From: Seriola aureovittata
Taxonomy: Eukaryota; Chordata; Actinopteri; Carangiformes; Carangidae
Assembly: GCF_021018895.1 (NCBI RefSeq)
Contig: NC_079375.1
Coordinates: forward strand, 709,560-773,559
Length of the DNA stretch: 64,000 nucleotides
Reading direction: 5' to 3'
Of the stretch, positions 56,488 to 64,000 are shown piece after piece. Position 1 is the first letter of the stretch. Every line of letters begins with the position of its first letter. Made by a program: the position numbers and the translations under genes. Below the pieces are notes generated by a model that ran no database searches, was not told where the DNA came from, and worked only from the letters and a program-made list of their open reading frames with translations.

Positions 56488-57620
56488 AGTCCATTTTCTT
56501 TTCGTCATCTCTATGGTTAAGGGATCTGTGGACTAACTAGTTTTACGGGGGGTATTAAAGGGGTAAATCCGGGCCTTGCCACAATAATCTCCAATGGAAG
56601 GACAGTTTTAATCATGTTGCATAGCAGGATGCAAAGCGACATCCTCTGTTCCTCTACATCAGGTGTGTTCATGACTAGAGAGAATGTTCGCCATGGTTTC
56701 CTTTTCAATAACACAACATGCTGGTTGCACACAGGATGCTAGTTTTGGTACCTTTAAGATTAAAATATTTATTTTTTATGCAGCCAACTACCAGTTTTCA
56801 GTGAGACTGCTCCTCAACTTAACCTCCTCTAGTTCCATCTCACTGACAAACAGACAGAGAGACAGACAGACAGACCTGGGGCACCTGACAGACGTGAAAA
56901 TGATTAATTCAGTCAAGTGTTGCTGGGTTTCCAGAAAGCCAAAAAACAGGTTAAAAGGTAACTACAACTATAAAGTAGTAATACTAATAAATATGCAAAT
57001 GCAGATGTAGAAAAAGTCATGAACAAGATTGAATCTCCAGGCCTCATTAATGTTACAGCAGGTCCAGGATTGTTTCATCCTTCAACCATCTGAAAGCTGT
57101 TGATGGTAGTGATGGAAGAACCCTCTGATTCCTCACTGAGGCCACTAGCCGTCGCTCTGTCGCTCTGTTGTCTGGACATAGCTCTCTTCCCTCGTCGCTT
57201 CGTTCCTCCTCTGCATCTTCAGTGTGTCCTCTTGATTTCTGCAGTTATGTCTGTTGTTCTGGTCGCCATGGCAGCCTGCTTCTGCGCGATCAGCTGGTCC
57301 CTGGTGTAAATGATGTGACCGTGGAGTTGCTGCGCAGGTGGTAGCTGAATGATAGCATTCAAAAAAGTAAAGAAGTGATAACAGACCATAACTCTGCCAA
57401 TACGTCTATAGAGGGCAGTGCAGCTTAAAGAATCTGCAAGTAAAAATGTAAACGAGTATGAAAGAAGAAGAAAGTTAAAAAATTGTTAAAATAAGTTTTG
57501 AAATTCATAACTCAAGTCTGAGCGGAGCAAGGATCTCATCCAGTTCCTGGAGTTTTGGTATTAATATTCTGCAATAATAATTACTGACCGAAAAATAATT
57601 ATACTGTAGCATTACTATTT
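56488..57620. other. No gene recognised
   Basis: A frame at 57100-57309 looks hydrophobic on the plus strand but has no recognised domain. On the minus strand the same DNA begins with IYTRDQLIAQKQAA-type sequence. Neither is convincing. A GACAGACAGACAGAC run lies near 56860. Confidence 0.45.
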
Positions 57621-57649
57621 AATACTGTACACGTACACTGTACAGTATT
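57621..57649. repeat. Perfect 10-bp inverted repeat
   Basis: AATACTGTAC (57621-57630) and GTACAGTATT (57640-57649) around a 9-base loop. Small; it may be chance in AT-rich DNA. Confidence 0.7.
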
Positions 57650-59070
57650 AAACATACACACCACGTACACTGTGCTATTTCCATTTTCATTGTATAGTTT
57701 TTCTTGCTGTTTCAGAGATGTGTGTTAAATACATTTTTCAGTTTAAGTTTCTTAATTGTATAGTTTCATACTTGTGCTTTTATCCCACATTTTATTGTAC
57801 ATACTTACAGTGATTCAGTGCTGTTACTTTGGTCTGAATCTGTGAGATAACCACGCCCCCTCATTTGAATACAACAGATGTAAATAAAAAGAGCTGGGAA
57901 ATAAATGGGGCATTCGGAAATAAAGGTCTCCATATGTGGAATTATAAAGTAAAAGTCCCCTGAAATAAATAAAAAGGTCATTTTTAAAATAAAAAGCTCT
58001 TTATGTATTTATTTATTCATTTATAAAGCTATTTTATTTTATTTATTCTATTTATTTATTTACTCAGTCATATATTTATATTTACTTTTATAATACCTAA
58101 TTTGATTATTTCAGGAATTAATTCATGCTTGTATTTATTTATTCATTATGTATTGATTTATTTAATATTTATTTAGATGGCATTCCATAAAGAGTTGAGC
58201 GAGAAATTGTAAAAAAAAAACCTAATGCCAGCCTTAGGTTTGGTCTTAACTTACTGTCCTAGAGTCTTTCTAGGCAACGACCAGCCTCACATTAATCTCA
58301 GTTTATGAGTGAAAAGCATCGTCCAGGTACAGCGGTTTGTTCAGCTGGTTCAGGATTTAGTGACCGTGGTCTCAGGTTTGCCACTGGCTCCTCACTGTGA
58401 AGCTTTGTAAGACATTAGATGTTTAAAGAAGCTCAAACAGCAGAAGGTTTTTGACTGAATGGCAGCATGTGTTTGTTCCTTCCTCCCACTCTCTGTAGCG
58501 TATAAACCATCTGCTACAGGCTCACTGAGGAACCAGAGGTTATAGGATTTAAGATGAAAGTGATTACTTCATGACTCATATTGTGTGCACTTCATACAAT
58601 TCTGGATTTCTTTTTATATTTTAACACGTGCCATCTGAAGAATCTGAATTGCTCATCTGTCATGGACAGTCTCGTAGTGTGTATTCTGCTGGGTGACAGT
58701 CATACATCTCTATTTTACTACAGATCTGAAAACCATCTACACCACAGGAGTGGATCATTCACTGCCTCTAACAAACTGTTAATGATTATTTCAGACCTGT
58801 AGGGCTGTAGTAATTATCACATATTGCACTTTGAAATTTGAGGGCACAGTTAAATTATATTTGTGTTCATTTACACTTCAACCTAACAGCTCCCCTCTTG
58901 TTGCAAATAATAGTAGTAGTAAAAAAAGATAAACTGGTTGCTGAACATTCAGTTCACTGTGCATGTGGTCAGATGGTCAGAGGGTTAATTTGACTGTGTG
59001 GGATAAAAACTATCAGAACTAAAATGAAAAAGAAAACAATTCTTTAAAAATTTAAATGAATTGAAAGATA
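57650..59070. other. No gene recognised; AT-rich low complexity
   Basis: 57960-58180 is built of TATTTATT units. No coding sequence, and no element with recognisable ends. Confidence 0.5.
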
Positions 59071-59163
59071 TACACTCACCGAGCACTTTAGAAAACACCC
59101 GTGCATCTACTTAATCATGTATTCATGTATCAGCCAATCCTGTGGCAGCAGTGTGATCAGGTA
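59071..59163 (+). mobile_element. Tc1-like 5' end fragment (same family as 4081-6541)
   Basis: TACACTCACCGAGCACTTTAG is the left terminus of the family and CAGCCAATCCTGTGGCAGCAGTGTGA matches the interior near 4090. Its terminal TACACTCACC is the reverse of the right end GGTGAGTGTA at 6532-6541. The copy stops after about 90 bases. Confidence 0.75.
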
Positions 59164-59842
59164 CTGTGCTAAAGTTTTAGACACATCAGGTGCAACTGTT
59201 CAACATCTTTATTGATTGCAACATCAGCCCACAGGTCGTCTGTGCAAGGAGTTTATGAGCACCCATAGCTTTGTTCGATTGTTAGAGGAACTGAAGCAGC
59301 TGTAGTTATTATGATGAGAGCAAAGGAGAAAATGAGGTGATGTGGTTTATAGAACAGCGGTCCCCAACCTTTTTTTGCACATGGACTGGTTTCAGAAAGA
59401 CAAATTTATCACGGACTGGTTGTTTGGGTGGGTGGGTGGGTGGGTGGGGTTTCTTACCACACTGAAAAAGGTTCCTTAGGCCTGTAATTACTGCACAAAC
59501 AGCATATGTGATAATAGCCTACTACCAAGCAACTGTTGTACTGTTGTCATGTTGTATTTTACTGATTAAAACATAATTAAATGAGTAATTTGTCCTTTCC
59601 ATGTTGGGAAACACTGTAATAGAGCAACAAAGTCCACATTAGGAAGAGGGTTAGTGTGGATAGATGAGTTGACAAAACACTGGACTTTCACACATGTGAC
59701 ATTTCCTATGTGAATGTGTCTGAACCTAAACAAATCACAACTTGCCCACAGAGCCCTGCTTTCAACAGCAAGTCAGTCTGGGATGACATGAAGAGACAGG
59801 AGACACTGTGTTACGGCCTGCAAAACTAGGCTGCAACATATG
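59164..59842 (+). mobile_element. Second Tc1-like family, composite fragments
   Basis: GTACTGTGCTAAAGTTTTAGACAC (from 59161) resembles the terminal repeat of a different fish Tc1 family (GTGCAAAAGTTTTAGGCAC type). Around 59780-59800 TGGGATGACATGAAGAGACAGG resembles that family's transposase 3' region. A hAT end (59355) lies between. Highly decayed; only pieces can be recognised. Confidence 0.45.
59355..59460 (+). mobile_element. hAT-type left end fragment
   Basis: CAGCGGTCCCCAACCTTTTTTTG followed by GCACATGGACTGGTTTC is the left terminus of a common hAT family. No matching right end or 8-bp duplication is visible. A (GGGT)n run at 59424-59451 (GGGTGGGTGGGTGGG...) lies inside it and could form a G-quadruplex. 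Confidence 0.6.
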
Positions 59843-60535
59843 TGTCACAACCAGACTTATACACAGGACGCAGATGCAGGGTATCAGAGTCTTTAATAGT
59901 AATTCAGGTTTAATTCCAAGGCAGAGAAAAAAAAGCAGGCTATGAAATATTATCTATGACGTGCTTCTTCACGAAGAAGCAGGGTTAATCAATACCAAAA
60001 ATAAAAATCACTCCAATAAGGGAGGAAAAAGACTACAGGGAACATAAACAGAAAATCACTGTAGCTTCAGAGGAAAAAAGAACAAAAAAAGAAATAGAAA
60101 CAACAAAAAACTCTCCTAAAACTGGAGGTACTATAATATAAAAAGGTAAGTAAATAAAAATCACTCCACACAGAGGAAACAAAAGGCTATGCAAACATTA
60201 ACTAGGAAATTCAACTAAGATATAAAACTTACAACAAAAATCTCTCACTTGGAGGAAACCGACAAGAACTGTGGCAATGACTGATCCAAAACTGTGAAGA
60301 CGGCCGGGGTGAACGCACATGAACCAAGACGAACACACTGGCACAAGACAAGGGGAGACACATGAGGGTAATGAGGAGCAGGTGAACACAATCGGGAATC
60401 AGGGAAGACAATCAGACCGGTGACACATGATAAAGGGCAAGTGACCTGAAACGAGAGGAGAGTTACTTCTTTCAAAATAAAACAGGAAATGACAAGACAA
60501 AAAAAGACCCAAGACAACCCCACCACGGTGTGACA
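59843..60535 (-). mobile_element. Solo LTR with 5-bp target duplication
   Basis: The unit starts TGTCACAACC and ends GGTGTGACA, so TG...CA termini. A perfect 5-bp duplication ATATG flanks it (59838-59842 and 60536-60540), the size expected for an LTR-retroelement integrase. On the minus strand it holds GTCATTTCCTGTTTTATTTTG and AATTGTGTTCACCTGCTCC. 693 bp, no coding sequence. This copy supports the LTR identity of the related units at 16450, 27815, 33940, 45241 and 56047. Confidence 0.82.
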
Positions 60536-60540
60536 ATATG

Positions 60541-60900
60541 AAAGAAAGACACCAGACAGGAGTAACACTTAACCCAGGCTTTATTGAATTAACCCACAAA
60601 ATATTCAAGGTTGCAAACAAAAACTAAGGGAAACAAAAAGTACTGGCGACTCCAGCCAAACTAAACAAAAGAATGGAAGATGCTGGGCCAACCACGCAGT
60701 GGGCCGTTGCTCTCAGTGCGACGAATAACATGACTACCGGTAATCTCCAGCCCAAATGAACACAATAAACTAAAATAACAAAATCCCACCACACCTAAAT
60801 ATGCGTGGAGGACAGAACCCTGCTTGGGGAAGGAAAAGGGGACAAAGAATCCATACCACAGGTTCAGCTGTTTCCACGACTAGTATTCAGTATTCAAACC
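60541..60900 (-). mobile_element. LTR-like repeat directly downstream of the solo LTR
   Basis: On the minus strand it has AATTCAATAAAGCCTGGGTTAAGTG (polyadenylation-type signal and downstream sequence) at about 60565-60590 and ends in CTCCTGTCTGGTGTC. A different family from 59843. No duplication verified. Boundaries approximate. Confidence 0.45.
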
Positions 60901-62249
60901 AGACCTAGATGGTATTTGTTCAGAGGCACCAGTATAGAGTAGCTAACATTGTATCTGTCTACAAAAAGATAAATATGAGCTAAGCTCCTATTGTAGCTTG
61001 CCCTCCCCCAGCAGTGCAGTGAAGTACTTGAAATCAGCAGGATTTAAGTAATAGCTGGGCTTTATGGCTCATATGATCCCACCAATACAGTGGCCTATTC
61101 TCAGGCTCTTTTGTCATTTCACACACAACCACCCACACACACATTCACACACATACATTCAAACTTTCAAGCAGATGCAGGATTAGCCGATCTGCTTCTG
61201 AACTGCCAGTATATCTGTTCAGAGGAAATGATAAAATATTTTCAAGAATATTTCCCTGTTGCGGCTCTAAACTTGAGTGGTAGCTGCGCTTCAAAAGGAT
61301 TTATGGGCTTCATGAGGACAGACGGGCAGAGGTGTGTGGTTAGAGAATACCGATGTGGAAATTGATCTGTCCACATTCTGGATGTCTCTGTGGATATGCC
61401 ACTTCTACTTCAACTGATGATGTCCAGGGAGTGTGTGTGTGTGTGTTTGTGTGGCCCTCAGAAAAGTGATACAACACTCACCCACAATCTCAGATGTCAG
61501 ATTGTGGATTTTCAACTCAGGTTATTTTACTAAATATTTCAAATACGGTAAAGGAGGATGGATTTTACAGGACATGCTCTATCTTTAAAAACTGTTGGAG
61601 ACAAGCAGTTAAAGGGTTAAAGGAATATTTTTTCTATTTCTGTTGCCTACTACATAAATCCTGTACAAACAACAAAATATTTGGTCTCACAAAGTCCTCA
61701 AAATTCATAAAATCTATTAAACCAGATGAATAACACAGATAATGTAAGTCCACCTCGGTTAAATGGAACAAGTATAGAATTCAAACACAGTTTAAATGAT
61801 AATTTAAGAGCACTACAAATGGAGGTCGCCTAAAATGGAAATACTATTAATTTCTCATGTATTCATAAACCAAAGAATTGGACGAGGTAAAATTTGATGA
61901 CATGATGATGGAGCTAAATAAAAATGGTTTCCGAGGAGCTTGCAAGACATCCGTATAATTACACTATACCACACCCTTGTTTCACGAATGACACACTCCT
62001 CAAGTTGCAGTTGCTGAGGAATCTGAGTTTGATCAATCAACAATTATCAGCACTAGAAGCTTCAGCCCTAAAGTTCCTGAACCTTTGGAAAATGCTAACA
62101 TCAGACGTTTATACAACCTGGAAATCAGTTTGGTTCCTGGTTTCCTTGGTCGAAACCCAGGTTTAGTTCCTGACTTCCTCAAAAGGTTCTTGGCCCTGTG
62201 GGAAAGTTGTGGGAACCAATCATGTCTTGTTCGGGTGCCTAAAGCAGGA
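60901..62249. other. No gene recognised
   Basis: Open frames at 61090-61365 and 61494-61733 have no recognised domain. A repeat-like patch around 62120-62210 (GGTTCCTGGTTTCC, GTTCCTGACTTCC) is unassigned. Confidence 0.45.
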
Positions 62250-62990
62250 AGACCGGCTGAGATAAATTACTTTTAGAACAAAGTCATTTGGAGTGATGAG
62301 ACCAAAATTTAACTTTATGGTCACAACCATAAATGTTATGTTTGGAGAGGAGTCAAGAAACCCTATGACAAAAAGTATGCCATCCCTACTGTGAAGTGTG
62401 GGGTGGATCTCTGATGTTTTGAGGGTGTGTGAGCTACAGTGGCACAGGGAATTTAGTGAAAACTGAAGTATTGGTGGACAATTTGCATTCATCAGCCCGG
62501 AAGTTGCACATGGGACATACTTGGACTTTCCAACATGACAATGATCCAAAACATAAGGCCAAGTCTACCCTTCAATGGCTACAGCAGAAAAGTGAAGATT
62601 CTGGAGTGGCCATCACAGTCTCCTGACCTCAATATCATTGAGCCACTTTGATATCTCAAACGTGCAGGTCATGCAAGACAACCCAAGAATGTATGGGACC
62701 TGGAGGCTTTTTGCCAATTAGAATGGGCAACTTTACCATCTGAGAAAATAAAGCAACTCATCCACAACTATCATAAAAGACTACAAGCCGTCACTGATGC
62801 TATAGGGGGCAATACACAGTATTAAGAACTAAGGGTTTTGTTTAATGATGTGCTATTCTGTGATGCCTTATAGTTGAATTTGAATCCCATTAAAAATAAA
62901 AGAAATGTGTTTTGCCTGATCACTAATGTTTTCTTTAAAGAATGGTAGACATCTTATTCTGACGGTATGTAAACTTATGAGCACAACTGT
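62250..62990 (+). mobile_element. Tc1-like transposon, 3' half, with right inverted repeat
   Basis: Frameshifted transposase pieces: KVIWSDETKI near 62283 (first catalytic Asp in WSDE), [13 protein letters not shown] in frame 62429-62626 (second Asp), and [10 protein letters not shown] near 62620 (the acidic third residue). It ends with the terminal repeat GGTATGTAAACTTATGAGCACAACTGTA (62964-62990) and TA. The left terminus and N-terminal DNA-binding part are missing. The same terminus is common in fishes and, from published work, in lampreys. Confidence 0.85.
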
Positions 62991-63299
62991 ATTCATATTC
63001 ATACATCCGAAATATCCGCAGAACTGTTACTGTCTGCAGGTCCTCCTGCCTCCAGAGCTGTAGGTGTAGAGTCTGGATCTGCAACTGCAAACCAATTACT
63101 GCCCCCATGATCCTGTTTAACACCTGCTGCTAAACCTGCTCAAATTTACTATAATTTGTAATGATAATTATTAATGTTATTAGCTGTCATTACTACTTTT
63201 ATCAGTTTGAGCACTACAGTTGTAATTACAATACTATCGCTGTTACTGCCTATCACTATTATTGATATTGCTATCATTGCACGTTCTTATTTTTTCCCC
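62991..63299. other. No gene recognised
   Basis: No supportable feature in this short interval. Confidence 0.45.
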
Positions 63300-63612
63300 T
63301 CTGCGCTCTCTCTCTCTCTCTTTCTTTCCTGCTTGAACGCTCTCTCTCTCTCGCTCTCTCTTTATCTCTCCCAACCCAACCGGTCAAGGCAGATGGCCAC
63401 CCGCCTTGAGTCCGGTTCTGCTCAAGGTTTCTGCTTCTTAAAAGGAAGTCGTTCCTTGCCACTGTCACATAGCGCTGCTCTTGGTGGGAATTGTTGGGTC
63501 TCCGTAAATAATATTATAAAGAGAAGGTCTCGACCTGCTCTATTTGGAAAGTGCCTTGAGATAACAACTAACTGTTGTGAATTGGTGATATACAAATAAA
63601 AATTGACTTGAC
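63300..63612 (+). mobile_element. LINE 3' end (L2-type), with TC-rich tract
   Basis: After a TC-rich tract (63307-63366) come CCAACCGGTCAAGGCAGATGG, CCTTGAGTCCGGTTCTGCTCAAGG, TTCCTTGCCACTG, GTGCCTTGAGATAAC and ATACAAATAAAAATTGACTTGACTTG. This is the ubiquitous teleost LINE 3' UTR and (TTGACTTG)n-type tail. The 5' side is truncated and no coding sequence remains. Confidence 0.75.
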
Positions 63613-64000
63613 TTGAAACATCAGCATCAAAGATCCAGTTGCATGAAAAAGGAAGCCAGAAGGTGTAGTAACACCGTGATATTGCAAATCAGACGGTGGA
63701 TTTTTTGATTGTCACTTTGAATCCACTCATCCTGTCCCTACCTGCCTCACAGAACAGAAGTGTTTTCTCCTGCTTTGATTTCAATCCATCCAAATGTCAT
63801 TTTTTTCAATCAAAACCAGAAATGTCAACCTCATGTCACCAGATGAAAAGTCACAGTATCTCCAGTAGGAAGGATTCAACTGCTGGGAACCATGAATGTC
63901 TATACAAAATTGTAATCTTGCACTTTAGTGCAAACCAAACCATACAGTAGTTACTGAGGTACAGTTTAGATTAAACTGGTGGACCAACCAACTGACCAGC
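63613..64000. other. No gene recognised
   Basis: No supportable feature to the end of the window. Confidence 0.45.

Noticed and set aside
57100..57309. Hydrophobic 69-codon open frame, and a minus-strand IYTRDQLI-type reading
   Set aside because: Plus-strand hydrophobicity could come from CTT/GTC-rich DNA; the minus reading is short and has no context. Not called.
61090..61365. 91-codon open frame with Cys-rich end
   Set aside because: No recognised domain and no neighbours; left as unassigned.
1..64000. CRISPR, operon, or bacterial-type defence system
   Set aside because: No arrays of spaced direct repeats, no ribosome-binding pattern and no clustered long frames; base composition and elements are those of a fish genome.

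Overview
This is nuclear DNA from a ray-finned fish, probably a percomorph. The evidence is the repeat content: Tc1 elements, several hAT families, L2-like and L1 LINEs, a BEL/Pao retrotransposon, tRNA-derived SINEs ending in an AATAAAGG-type tail, dispersed solo-LTR-like units, and long CA/GA/TA microsatellites. I found no intact host protein gene, no rRNA or tRNA gene, no CRISPR array and nothing prokaryotic. The window reads as a gene-poor intergenic or intronic stretch. Almost everything that can be named is a transposable element or its remains.

Layout. 1-8.5 kb: an unclassified dispersed repeat (copy 1); a Tc1 copy split by a hAT element that is flanked by a perfect 8-bp target duplication; common fish repeats. 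8.5-20 kb: two foldback or terminal-inverted-repeat elements; a run of 24 G; a tRNA-derived SINE with a perfect 14-bp duplication; a 1.4-kb hAT element at 17.9-19.3 kb carrying a reversed LINE fragment. 20-36 kb: internally deleted LINE (22.8-23.7 kb); an 84-bp-arm foldback (25.4 kb); two more hAT elements with target duplications (31.8 and 33.3 kb); MITEs and LTR-like units. 36-46 kb: a TTAA-bounded MITE and a second internally deleted LINE (42.0-43.7 kb). 46-53 kb: a degraded BEL/Pao element on the minus strand, abutted by an L1 3' fragment on the plus strand. 53-64 kb: copy 2 of the dispersed repeat, a decayed coiled-coil coding stretch, a solo LTR with a 5-bp duplication, and Tc1 and LINE tails.

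How the parts work together. There is no pathway or operon here. The informative structure is historical: nested insertions give a relative order of events, and three autonomous-type elements (two LINEs and the BEL element) have lost internal reverse-transcriptase segments, so none could be active. The best leads for a second look are a dispersed repeat that carries nuclear-receptor half-site arrays, the unclassified two-copy repeat, the G-depleted block inside the hAT element at 4.8-6.2 kb, and the possible coiled-coil pseudogene. I saw no convincing undescribed biological system. All family assignments rest on reading motifs and remembered family features, not on a search.
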